The notes beneath the pieces are model-generated. The model made no database searches. It saw nothing but the letters and a program-made list of their open reading frames with translations, and was not told the origin of the DNA. The translations under genes and the position numbers were made by a program. Below are positions 11,200-22,725 of a stretch of 59,826 nt of DNA, piece after piece. Within the stretch, counting starts at the first letter, position 1; every line of letters starts with the position of its first letter. The stretch comes from Neocallimastix lanati (nom. inval.) (lineage: Eukaryota; Neocallimastigomycota; Neocallimastigomycetes; Neocallimastigales; Neocallimastigaceae): contig JACVTC010000285.1 in NCBI GenBank assembly GCA_016946835.1, positions 1 to 59,826 on the forward strand, in the 5' to 3' direction.

Positions 11200-11370
11200 A
11201 TGAAATTTAATTTAACTTACTTATATGCTTTCGTACTTATGATATTAGCATGTTTTACTTATGCTGATTCATGTAGAGTAGATGTAGCCGCTAACTTTTA
11301 CAAATAGGTTGAATGTCACAATAAAAAGATTAAAAAGATTAAATATCCTGGTACGGAAGGTTTGGCGTGA
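11200..11370 (+). pseudogene. Tiny secreted-protein relic with in-frame TAG
   Basis: ATG at 11,200 opens MKFNLTYLYAFVLMILACF followed by TYADSCRVDV. This is a textbook signal peptide (charged n-region, hydrophobic core, cleavage likely after TYA). A TAG at 11,305-11,307 interrupts codon 36, and the same frame resumes with VECHNKKIKKIKYPGTEGLA to a TGA at 11,368. Just downstream, in another frame, comes YCKCDVYV and a stop, so the ancestral product was probably a ~70-residue secreted peptide with four or five cysteines. It is too short for family assignment. Confidence 0.5.
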
Positions 11371-11838
11371 TAATTATGTTTTCTATTGTAAGTGTGATGT
11401 TTACGTATAAATAAAATAAACAAAAACTAAAGTAAAATACATAATGTATAATTAAAATATTATATATTATCTACACAAATACAATATTAAATATTATATT
11501 TATTTAATATAATTAATATAAACATAGTTTTTAAAACTATTTATATTTTTATTTTTTATAATATATTATAAACTATATTTAAATCATTGTTTTAAATAAA
11601 TTTATTACTATTTAAACAATAAACATAATAAAAATACAAAATATAAATATTAAATAAAATAAACAATGTAAATAATTATTTTTAATGAATTATATTTCAT
11701 AATTAAAAATATATTATTCTTTAAAATTTTATTTATATTTATTTATTATATTTATTTAATTAAAATGAATTAAGTAAAAATAATTAATCAATAATAAAAA
11801 TGAAAATATTTAATTATTTATATTTGTTATCTAATTTA

Positions 11839-11893
<55 letters not shown>

Positions 11894-12615
11894 AAAAAGC
11901 CTTATTTTAAACTACGAATATAAAAATTCAATTATTTTAAACTGCTAAATATATAAAAATAATAATTTTTTAAATAATTATTATAATTTGTAGCATTAAA
12001 GTCGAAAAGTACTAAATTTTATGTACTTTTATATTTAATTAATTATAAAATTAATATACGTCACACGTCACAAATTAAAGTATTGCATTTTTGAATTTCG
12101 CAATTTGACGTATTTTTAAATAATATGCAACTAATAATTAATATTTATTTTTAAAAATTAATAATATTTATTGATTAATAATTATATTTAATTACATAAA
12201 AATATCTTTTAATATTTTTTTTAAATGTTATAATCGTTCAAAGTATTAAAAAATAAAAAAAAAAAAATATTTAAAAAACAAATGATTTGATTTTAATAAT
12301 AAAAATATTTAATCATAAAAAATGACATTTATTATAAAACTAATGATATTAATAATATTTAACAAAAAATATCTTCTTAGTTAAATATTATTTAATATAT
12401 TTAGGAAAATAAATTGAATTATTAAATTAAGAAAGAGTTAATTTTTTCTTTCTTTTTTTAAAATATATGTCTTTAATATTAGTTTAAAATAGTTTAAAAA
12501 AAAATTAAAAAATTTAAAAGATTAAGAATTTTAATAATTTTCTTAGAATATCATATTAATAATATATAATATTTTTATTATATAATAAATATATATTATC
12601 TATATATATATTTTT
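11371..12615. other. AT-rich intergenic stretch with 50-A homopolymer
   Basis: About 1.2 kb of low-complexity sequence with a pure A run of about 50 bases at 11,842-11,891. A slightly less biased patch at 12,040-12,130 contains ACGTCACACGTCACA (two GTCACA units). There is no reading frame or RNA gene I can support. Confidence 0.6.
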
Positions 12616-12616
12616 A

Positions 12617-13872
12617 CTAAATTCTGGTCTTTTTATTAATATCATTATTATTATTTTCGTTATAATTATTTCTTTTTTTGTTTTCATTTAAAATATTTTT
12701 CAATTCTTTTACTTCTTTTTCTAATTCTTTTTCTTTTTCTTTTTCTTTTATTTCTTTTTCTTTTTCTTCTATTCTTTTTTTATCTTCTTCCCTTTCTTTT
12801 TTATTTTCTTCTAATTCTTTTTTATTTTCTTCTAATTCTTTATTTATTTCTTCTAATTCTTTATTTTTTTCAACTAATAATGATAGTAAACCTGTATGAT
12901 CTTCAACATCACTAACATATTTAATTATATTTTCTCCTTTAAGATTCACACAAATTTCTAATGCTTTTCTAATTGGTCCAACCTTTATTAAAAGCCTAAG
13001 CAATTCATCTGATATGTCATTTTTTATATAAACAACTACTTTTTTTATTTTATCGTTTTCGTTTTGATTTTTATCAACATTTTCTTGATTTTGACTATCA
13101 TTTTTTTTCTTAATTTTTATTTCTCTTTCAATTGTTAAATATTTATTAGGATTAATAGAAGGCTTATGATAAAATACATTAATTTTAGATAAGAATGCAA
13201 ACCATAATTTTCTTTCTTCTATTCTTCTTTGTTTTTCATTATTTAATAATTTTTCATTTATTTCAGATACATGAAATTTTTCATTAAATTTTTTTAATTC
13301 TATTATAACCGTATCTTTAAAAGGTATACATATATTTTTTTTATTATATTCATGTGGAAATATATGATGATAATAATCCTCATCATTTGGAAACATATCA
13401 TAATATAAAAAATTAATGGAATATATCTTTTTATTGAATTGAGATTCATTTTTAGTATAAAGGTTATCAAAAATTCTTGAAGTTGAAAGTTCTGCACGGG
13501 CTAATAAATTAGGTACTTCATGTATTTGCATTTCAATGATATAATATTTTCCTTGTTTTTCATCTTCAGCATAAATATCAACAATAACTTTCCTTTGATT
13601 AGGACTAAAATTCGAATTTGAGTATATTTCTGTAGATTTAAATTCTAAATCTTCAATTTCCTCTTCTACTGGTAACACTGCTTTTATTAAACTTTTTGCA
13701 ACATCTTTATTTTCAGAATATCCAAATATTACTTTAAAAAGTGTATCAATTTTTAGTTCAAATAAATTTACACTATTAAATTGTTCAATGAATTGGTTTT
13801 CTTCTTTCTCATTCGAACATCCAATATAATCATCTCCATCAATAATTAATTTTTTTTTTTTTCTGGCTCCAT
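12617..13872 (-). CDS. Rpn-family PD-(D/E)XK nuclease / putative transposase (TIGR01784-like)
   Basis: The 353-codon frame from 13,678 contains VIVDIYAEDEKQGKYYIIEMQ-type sequence, with Asp34 and the Glu49-x-Gln51 pair forming the variant D...ExQ active site of Rpn (recombination-promoting nuclease) proteins, PF12784. Upstream, the coding sequence clearly continues to a Met at 13,872: after an A13 tract comes LIIDGDDYIGCSNEKEENQF, and further on LKIDTLFKVIFGYSENKDV, which is the typical Rpn start. It lies one base out of frame, a probable homopolymer slip. The middle carries LWFAFLSKINVFY and the C-terminus is a ~100-residue Glu/Lys coiled coil (repeats of ELEENKK). The family is bacterial in origin, so horizontal acquisition is likely. 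Biological role in a fungus is unknown. Confidence 0.8.
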
Positions 13873-15793
13873 TTTTATTTTTAAATTATATTTAAAATAT
13901 AATTTAAAAATTTAAAAAAAAAAAAAAAAATAGAAAAAAAAAATAAATTTAAAATATAAAAATTAATTATTATTAATAATTTAATTGGTCTGAAATGATC
14001 ATGTGAATACTACAAAATATTAATAAATGAAAAATAAAAATAACTTTTTTTTTTAATTAATCTATATCGAGTAATTGATATTGAATGTCTTGTTTAAAAT
14101 GCTATTGGTTAAAATGTAGAAATAGAGTTAATAATTTGTAATAATATAAGTTAATTTATTAACATTTACAAAAATGTTCATTTTATTATTTTTTATATAA
14201 TTATTAATTATTTTTTTATTAAATATTAAATAATTATTTAAAAAATTCTTAGCCTGTATAGCGTCAATTTTTAATCTATTATCTGTTATAACTTTTAACC
14301 TTTATAAGGAAATTTTTTACTTTTTTTAAAACAATTTCGTGTTATAGTAAAAATATAAAAATATAAATTATAATGATGTATAATAAAAAAAATATATTAT
14401 ATAAAATATCTATTTTATACTTTTTCATTTAACTAAAATTAGTTTATATTATTTTTGAATATAAAAGTATATTATAAAACAATAAAAAATATTGAAAATA
14501 TATTAATTATTATTTTTTTTTTATTATTTAATTACAATTTGTTAATTTTTATATAAAAAGTGTTAATACTCATATATTTCATTTAACTAAAATTAGTTTA
14601 TATTATTTTTGACTATAAGTACATTATAAAACAATAAAATATATTAATTATTATTTTTTTTTTTTATTTAATTACAATTTTAATAACGTAATTTTTAATT
14701 TTTTTTTTTTGTTAATTTTTATATAAAAAGTGTTAATACTAATTCAATTTTAATAATAATAGTAATAATTATATTAATAAAGAATAAATAAATAATATTA
14801 TTAGTAATAATAATAAATAATAAATAAATAATAATAATTATAATTGTAATGATAATAAATAAATAATAATATTAGTAATAATAATAATAATAATAATAAA
14901 ATTATATAATATTAAATAACATACGTTTCATATGTAATACAAATTTATTAAAATTCACAATATAACAACTTTGCAATTTTTATTACAAATAAAATTAATA
15001 GAAAAAAAAATATGTAATATAGATAATAATATTATAATAGTATTATGATTTTTATTTGATAATGTATAATTAATTGTTAACAATTACTTTTGATAAAAAA
15101 AAAAATGTTTTGTTTGTTAACTTTTACTATTTATCTGACATAAGTTTGAAATATCTATAAAATTTAAATTTCTTTATTTAAATCTTAAAATTGCTTAAAA
15201 TTTAAATTCATGCTTTATTGTTTAATTGAAACGTTTTTATAGAAATTTCTGGAATTTAAGTATTTTAGAACTTTAGTTTGTTTATTTACTTCCAAAAACT
15301 TTTAAATGTTTATTTGTATAATTTAGGAATTTGAGTTTCCATTGCTTACTTCTAAAATAAGTCATTTTATATATCTTATAACTTTAAATTACAGATTTAG
15401 ATTTAAATTATCATATTCGGATTTCCAGATATGAAGTTTTAGATAATGTTATTTTTATAAATTTACTTATTTATTGTTAAGTTTAAAAATTTTGATTCTA
15501 AATTAAAATTCTATTATCTATTTTCAGAATAATTTTAAATTTTAATTATTCTAATTACAAAATTCTTTAAATTGAATATATTTTTATATAAAATTTATTT
15601 TGAAGTTTAGACCTTATATTTATTTCTATATTTATTTCTATATTTATTTCTATATTTATTTCTATATTTATTTATTTATTTATTTATTTATTCTATATTT
15701 ATTTATTTATTTATTCTATATTTATTTATTTATTTATTTATAATTGTATTTAAAATATTAAATAATTATATATTCTTAAATAAAATACAATGA

Positions 15794-15830
<37 letters not shown>

Positions 15831-15840
15831 TTTTATTTTC
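13873..15840. other. AT-rich intergenic region with duplicated 150-bp segment and tetranucleotide repeats
   Basis: No gene was found in this ~2 kb stretch. It contains a tandem duplication at 14,426-14,740 (listed separately), AAT/AATA microsatellite at 14,750-14,900, and a CTATATTTATTT/TTTA array at 15,610-15,745. A long T run lies at 15,801-15,828, just before a pseudogene. Confidence 0.6.
14426..14740. repeat. Tandem duplication of about 150 bp
   Basis: Copy 1 (14,426-14,570) and copy 2 (14,580-14,740) both run from CATTTAACTAAAATTAGTTT to ATATAAAAAGTGTTAATACT. They differ by small indels in A/T tracts and a short insertion in copy 2. No coding content. Confidence 0.85.
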
Positions 15841-15844
15841 CTTA

Positions 15845-16695
15845 TTACGAAAAAGAAATGTAAATGATAAATATTCCCCAATTGAATATAATTATTTAAA
15901 AAAAGATAATTCATATAAAGACATTTGGAAAGTTTTATTTTTTTCTGGTTATTTAACAGAAGCAGATGAAGAAGAATATAAAGAAAACATCAAAAATATG
16001 AATGATAAAATGATAAAAATTACATCAAATAAATCTAAATTAATGGAAATAGATTCAAATGAAATTCAATCCTATAAAAATAATTTACTTGAAAAAAAGG
16101 AATCGAATGATATAATATATTTTAAAATTCCAAATCAAGAAGTTTTAGAATACTTACATCATTTAATTGATGAATTAAATAACAAAAAAAAATAAAAAAA
16201 AATATAAATCTAAGAAAAAGACTCCTATTCAGTAAATGATATTCTAAATGAATTTATTAATAAAATTTATAAAAAAAAAAAAAAATTAAAAAAAAAAATT
16301 AAAAGTAATTAATGAAAATTTAAGTAAATATCTATCAATATTTAGTTTACATCATTTCGTCATGTACCTATTAGTAACAAAAGGAAATCAAAGAAATCAA
16401 AGAAAACTACGGAATCGACAGAATCGACGGAAAGTTCACCTCCTGAAAATTTTTATCAACTATTTTTAATGCAGTTGTTTTTTTAATCTTAATGTTAAAG
16501 ATTTAGCATCAGAACAAGAAAGTGGACACGGTATAATTGATATAGGTTTTCCTAATGAAAAAGTAAAAGATGAATATATTATAATTGAAATTAAAGTACC
16601 AAAGAGCGATGACAAGAACTCTTTGAGTGAAGCATGTAAAATAGCTATAAACCAAATTGATAAAAAAAAATATGATGAAAAATTTAAATTTAATG
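15845..16695 (+). pseudogene. C-terminal fragment of AAA-ATPase-like/PD-(D/E)XK protein
   Basis: Matches the last ~290 residues of the intact gene at 25,832-30,019. Landmarks are KDIWKVLFFSGYLTEADEEE (~15,922), IIYFKIPNQEVLEYL (~16,110) and ESGHGIIDIGFPNEK (~16,525). The nuclease signature YIIIEIKVPKSDD lies near 16,575-16,610. It is broken by frameshifts around poly-A runs (16,180-16,310) and a small duplication near 16,380-16,430. It ends abruptly at DEKFK near 16,690, where a second partial copy begins. The ATPase part is missing. Confidence 0.85.
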
Positions 16696-16847
16696 ATTTT
16701 AGGTTATTTAACAGTAGCAGACGAAGAAGAATATAAAGAAAATATAAAAAATATGAATAAATTAATTATAAAAATTTCATCAAATAACCCTAAAGTAGTT
16801 AAATATGGATGCAGATGAAATTCAAGAATATAAAAATAAATAAATTG

Positions 16848-16886
<39 letters not shown>

Positions 16887-17028
16887 AAAAGAAAGATATA
16901 ATATATTTTAAAATTCCAAATAGAGAATTTTTAGAATATTTACGCCATTTTATTGATGAATTAAATCATCAATAAATATATATCTAAGAAAAAGACACTT
17001 TTTTCAGTAAATGATATTCTAAATGATT

Positions 17029-17030
<2 letters not shown>
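16696..17030 (+). pseudogene. Second, shorter copy of the same C-terminal fragment
   Basis: Starting at ILGYLTVADEEEYKENIKNM (~16,697), this repeats the region found at 15,950-16,190. It continues through DADEIQEYKNK, a poly-A expansion (16,850-16,884) and IIYFKIPNREFLEYLRHF to SVNDILNDF, then dissolves into (AAT)n. It is joined head-to-tail to the preceding fragment. It resembles the 41.6-43.2 kb pseudogene (both have PKVV.MDADEIQ) more than the intact gene. Confidence 0.8.
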
Positions 17031-17078
<48 letters not shown>

Positions 17079-17081
17079 TTA

Positions 17082-17126
<45 letters not shown>

Positions 17127-17606
17127 TTAAATAATAATAAATAATAAATATTTATTTTCTTATAATTGTATTTCGTTGAAAATATTTATTTTTATCTTAT
17201 GTTAAGATTTTTATTAATCACACTTTATATTTATTATATTAAACGAATTCACATACATAATATAATTTATAAAGAGCAAATTTATATTTCTATCTAAAAT
17301 AATTTTACATTGATTCATTATTATGTATATTTTTTAATGATATACGCCACAATATACATAAATTTATTTTTTTTTATAATTAAGTTTTTTTTTTTTTATA
17401 CTTCTATTTACGTTAATTTTATTTTATATTTATTTATTATTTATTTTATTTATTATATTAAACTTATTTCTAACATCTCCCCTGTAAGTTTAATACTCTT
17501 CTATTCTTGCTAATAAAATATTTCTCTAATTGTTTCATTACAGATTCATTTAAATATTTTGTTAAAAAGTCAAGCCAAATTATTTTTCAATTTTTATATA
17601 ATTTAA

Positions 17607-17637
<31 letters not shown>

Positions 17638-18523
17638 AATTTCTTTTATTTTGTGATATTTTAAATTTATATTTCTCTGACTTTTGATTATATACTTTCG
17701 TTCTTACTATTATAAATTGTGGCTTTATTTATCTGACATTTAAATTTATATATTTTATAGTTATACCTCTTGAATAAAAAAAAAAAAAAAAGTTTTATAA
17801 TTTAGTAATTTTGAGTTTTTGTACAATATAACGAAAGGGAAGTTATATAAAAAAAAAAGGAAAAATAGAAGAAAAAATTTTTATTTTTGTGGTGGTTAAT
17901 TTAAATTTTATTTATTATTTAATAAATTTTTGGTATTAAAATTTTATATTAAATAAAGTTTTCATTATAAAAAAATTTTTTTTTTTTTTTTAACATTAAT
18001 GGAGCATCCATCAAAGTTGGACTTTTATAAAAAAATAAAAAAAAAAAAAAGAAAAAAAAAAAATACATTTTGTTAATATTTTAAAAAAAATAAAATAAAT
18101 AGTTAAAATAAAATTTAAATTTAAATTTAGAAGTATAAAAATTATCTGATTTTGTTTCAGAAAATTCTTTTATTTAGAATTTTTGGGAAAAAAAAATTTT
18201 TTATTTTTTTTATTATTTTTATATATTTATTAGTGTTAGAAGACAAAAAATAAAATAAAATAGATAAAGAAATATATTATTATTTTTGCTACAAAATATT
18301 GAGTTAAAAACTATAAGAAAAAGAAATTTGAATGGTCATCAATCTACGGTTATTACAAAATATAAAAAGAAAAAATAATAAAAGTATTTTTACATAATAA
18401 CCAATAATTATGGTCATATTTTCAATTTAAAAAAATAAAAAAAAAAAAAAAAAAAAAAAACAAATGGATTGGGTTAATAATACAAATTTAAAAAAATATA
18501 AAAGATTTAAAAATATATATAAC

Positions 18524-18556
<33 letters not shown>

Positions 18557-18560
18557 AACT
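17031..18560. other. AT-rich region with (AAT)n and homopolymers
   Basis: Two (AAT)n arrays lie at 17,031-17,076 and 17,080-17,140. The remainder is A/T homopolymer-rich sequence with a few short hydrophobic open frames (such as 17,310-17,513) that look like chance products of T-rich DNA. No gene supported. Confidence 0.6.
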
Positions 18561-18754
18561 TGAACTCGACTACTGCTTGGGGTAAAAAAAATAAAATTCT
18601 GTCCTGAAGCTCTCTCTCTCTTTTTTTTTTTTTTTTCTTTTGTAGGAAATTTTTTTTATCAGAAACTCTTTTTTTTTTATCAAAAACTCTTTTTTTTTTT
18701 ATCAGAAACTCTTCTTTTTTTCATCCCCTTCCCTTTTAAAAAAAAAACTGTCTT

Positions 18755-18798
<44 letters not shown>

Positions 18799-19030
18799 AG
18801 AAAACTAGGGGTAAAGTCATCGACGCTCTTTTTCCTAAGGCTTTCTTCTTTCCTCCTATACTTCAAATAAATTAAGTAAACTCCACTAAACCCTTAGTGG
18901 TCCAGTGGTCCACCTCCACCTAAAGTCTATCTCAAAAGTTCAAAAGAAGTAGATCATATCCCTCTGCCGAACTAAAACTATTTATTTTTTTTTTTTTTTT
19001 TGAAGAAAAGAGAACCCTACCCTACCTAGA
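18561..19030. other. Island of higher-complexity, GC-richer sequence
   Basis: Bases 18,561-18,620 and 18,797-18,990 are distinctly less AT-biased than their surroundings and contain words such as CTCTCTCTC and CATCGACGCTC. A perfect 7-bp hairpin (CCACTAA, loop ACCC, TTAGTGG) sits near 18,883-18,900, followed by another CCAGTGGTCC. Three imperfect copies of a ~28-bp TATCAGAAACTCTTTTTTTT unit lie at 18,657-18,720. No open frame or known RNA is recognised. It may be a gene remnant, a centromere- or rDNA-spacer-like piece, or a UTR. Confidence 0.35.
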
Positions 19031-19199
19031 AAACGAAATTAAAGTTTATCAAATTTTTTTTTTATATATTGATAAGAGTTTTAATATTTTATATTATTAA
19101 TTATATTTTATTTTATTTATTTTTTTTTTTTCGCTTAATTTTTTTTTTAACTACTAATAATAATATAAAAACGATAAAAAAAATAAACTATAAAAAAAA

Positions 19200-19226
19200 A
19201 GATATAATTTTAATAATAATAATAGA

Positions 19227-19275
<49 letters not shown>

Positions 19276-19576
19276 GAATTAATAATAATAATAATATAAA
19301 TATTAATAATAAAAGAAATAATAATAATAATATAAATATTAATAATAAAAGAAATATTAATAATAAAAGAAATAATAATAATAATATAAATATTAATTAT
19401 AAAAGAAATATTAATAATAAAAGAAATAATAATTATAATAGAAATAATAATTTACAATTATTCAAACTAAATAAAAAATAAAAATAAAAATAAAAATTAT
19501 TGTAGAGTTAATTTTTAGTTTTTAATTAATAAATAATAATAATAATAATAATAATAGAAATAATAATAATAATAGA

Positions 19577-19616
<40 letters not shown>

Positions 19617-19850
19617 GAATTAATAATAATAATATAAATATTAATAATAAAATAAATATTAATAATAAAAGAAATAATAATAATAAAAGAAATAATAATA
19701 ATAATATAAATATTAATTATAAAAGAAATATTAATAATAAAAGAAATAATAATAATAAAAGAAATAATAATTTACAATTATTCAAACTAAATAAAAAATA
19801 AAATAAAAATAAAAATTATTGTAGAGTTAATTTTAGTTTTTAATTAAATA
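19200..19850. repeat. (AAT)n array with a 320-bp tandem duplication
   Basis: Two copies of an AAT/GAAATAATAAT-rich block each end in the unique segment TTTACAATTATTCAAACTAA followed by TTGTAGAGTTAATTT. That unique segment occurs at 19,451 and 19,771, giving a period of 320 bp. Confidence 0.85.
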
Positions 19851-20709
19851 TAATTAACTAATAATAAAAATAAAAAAAAAAAATAATAAGAAAAAAAAAA
19901 AGAGTTTTAATAATATATAACTGTAAAAACAACTTTATTATTATTATTATTATTATTATTTTATAATGTAGAAAACAAATATAAAAAAAAATTTAAGAAT
20001 ATCAAAATATATATATATTTTTTTAAAATAATGCTTTAAATATTTTTAAAATATTTATTATTATCCTTGTTAAAAGTGTTTACACTTTTATTAACTTTGA
20101 TTAATTAACTTGATTACTAAATAATATTATAAATACAAATAAGTTTTAATATTAGGTATTAATAATAAAATTCAATATATTGATTATTAAATAATATTAT
20201 ATAGAAATAATGATAAAATTGTTTAAATTTTCTTTTTTTTTTATATTTTTTTTATTTATTTTTATTTTTTTTTTTATTTTATATTTTATTTTATTATTTT
20301 TTTTTTATTTCTAAATTTTAAATTTCAATAAAAAATAATTTTTAATTTATATTTTAATAAATGTAATGAAAATTTTCAAATAATAAAGATTGGCACTTTT
20401 GTGGACCTTTTGTATGCAATTTTAAAAAAAAATAAAACATAAAGTAATTAAAAGAAAATGTAGAATTAATAATTATTAATTGAACTTTATTTTATTAATA
20501 TGGAATTCATTAAAGGTAATTACCATTTACAACATTTATGAAAAATAATGAATTTATATATATATAAATTATGGCTTGCGTAAACTATAAAGAAGATTAA
20601 AAATAAAGAATTTAAAAATAATTAAATTTAATAAAATGTGAACTATAAAAGGTAATTAAACTTTATAATTTAAATTATAAAATGATATATGTCAAAAAAA
20701 AAAAAAAAA

Positions 20710-20756
<47 letters not shown>

Positions 20757-20810
20757 AAATTCCCTTTCAAATTTAAATTTAAATTTTTATTTTTTTTTTT
20801 TTTGTTCTGT
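19851..20810. other. AT-rich intergenic stretch
   Basis: Low-complexity A/T DNA with a T homopolymer of about 42 bases at 20,711-20,752. A short less-biased patch (20,385-20,430) has no open frame. Nothing else supported. Confidence 0.6.
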
Positions 20811-21420
20811 TAAAAAATTAGGTTTGTTAATTTGGTCATTTTGTCTCCATTAATATATTTAGTTGGAACATCGTCGGCAAACATGTATTTTATTAAGTTT
20901 TGATATATCGGAGTATGATTCTTTTATTTTTATTTTTTATTTTTTTTTTTTTTTGATGGTAATCCTTGATAAAATTAAATTTTTATATTTATGAGTTTTT
21001 GAAATTTGAATTTAATTTGCTTGTTTTCTATGATTGTTCTACTTAATGAATTAAACATAAATATAATTAATTTAATATTTAATTTTGAAATAACTCTAAT
21101 AAATCACTTTTTATCTAGAGAACTTTCTTTAAGACATTCAATAATATTTATGGTATTCGGCTTCAATAGTAGAAAGTCTCTTCGGTTGAATGTCTCCTTA
21201 AGCTGGCAATCATAATGAATTCTTTCTCATAAGAAATATTTAGTCCAAGAAGTTATATTTATTAAATTTCGATACCTATTGTCAATGGTATCGATATTTA
21301 AATGGAACTGTTATGCAACTCAACTTTAAAGCTGAATCTCTAGAAATTCCTCTCTAGATAAGTGATTATATTTTTATGATTCCACTCGGTGTCAAAAATT
21401 TTTGGACAAGGATATTAACT
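20811..21420 (-). pseudogene. Copia RNase H relic
   Basis: Reading the minus strand from 21,420 downwards, the sequence shows LSTIEAEYHKYY near 21,180-21,140 (RNase H STAEAEY motif). ECLKESSLDKK appears in a second frame. Near 20,900-20,815 comes MFADDVPTKYINGDKMTKL, matching the ADgFTKYLNGTKM C-terminus seen in elements A and E. Multiple stops and frameshifts. No LTR or PPT is recognisable, so this is an old fragment. Confidence 0.6.
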
Positions 21421-21421
21421 A

Positions 21422-21465
<44 letters not shown>

Positions 21466-22680
21466 TTTATATGACCTTTAAACAGTCAAAACGACGATGA
21501 TCGGTGATATAACTCATTTTATTTATCTAACTTTTATAAAATTAAGAATTACTTTCAGTTTTAGTTTGAACCATATATATTTTCAAGAAAAATAAGTGGA
21601 GAGTTTGTTTCATGTATGACAGATGCGTATATGTGGACAATTTACAAATCAAAGGTATTAAATCAAAAATATATAAAGTCGTATTATGAAATAAAGAAAA
21701 AAGTTTTTAATAAAATATCAAAATGAAAAGAAGGTGGATTCTCTACTAAGGAATTAAACTAAATAATTAAAGCTATACTAATACCATTTCACAAATACTA
21801 TTAATTAACAATATATTAACAAAATTTAAAAGTAACAAACATTAGAAAAGAAAAAAAAAAAAAAAAAAAAAAAATACGCTATATTCAACAATAAATAGAG
21901 AGATCAGCAAAGAATAAATTATTTTTAAATAAAATAAAAATATAAAAATACCATGAGTATTGTTAATATATTTAGTACGTTGTAAAAATAGAAAAGAATA
22001 ATTCTTAAGAATTATCAAAAAAAAATTAAGAAGCAAAGATATTATATATTGATAACAAAAACATTAAAAAGAGCAAGTATATTTTCTTACTATATAGACT
22101 CGGATAACCCTCTTCCCATTAAAAAGAAGCACATTATCAAATATAGATAAGGTTATTTAATAACACAATTGACATTGATAATCTTTTCTAAAATTTCGAT
22201 AAAGCCAACTGTAAAAATTATACTAAATTTATTATAAAAGATAATTTAAATAGCTTTAATTTATTTATAATAATATATAGTAGTATTTTTATTTAAAAAT
22301 AAGATAAAACATATTTATTTTATGTTAAATTAATACTTATAATTATAATTAAAATATAAATACTGTTAAGTAATAATTTAAATTATATAAATTTTCAGAA
22401 TTTCTTAAAATATTACTTTTTTGTTATTCAATAAAAATAGACTTGAAAAAAAGAAATTGAATAGAATAAAGTAAATTATTTTGATGCTTTTTTTTTTTTT
22501 TTTTTTATTTTTTTGATATTAATGATTGATATTTATAAAAATTAAAAAATAAAATAATTAAAATTATTTAAAAAAAATTAAAAATAAAAAAAAATAAAAA
22601 AAAATAAAAAATAAAAAAAAAATAAAAAATTAAAAAAAAAAAAAAAATTTTAATTAAAATTTTAATTAAAAAAAAAAATT

Positions 22681-22725
<45 letters not shown>
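21421..22725. other. AT-rich region without recognisable gene
   Basis: Starts with an A39 run (21,423-21,461). Bases 21,465-22,240 are less biased and might be more eroded retroelement sequence, but no motif is secure. From 22,500 it becomes AAAAAT/AAAATT repeats ending in a T44 run at 22,681-22,724. Confidence 0.5.

Noticed and set aside
17310-17513. Hydrophobic plus-strand frame
   Set aside because: Typical of translating T-rich DNA; no start context, motif or neighbour supports a gene.
22090-22200. Weak RNase-H-like reading (DNPLPIKKKHIIKYR)
   Set aside because: Only one short similarity to NQSINPK.KHIDIKYH with no flanking support; may be chance.
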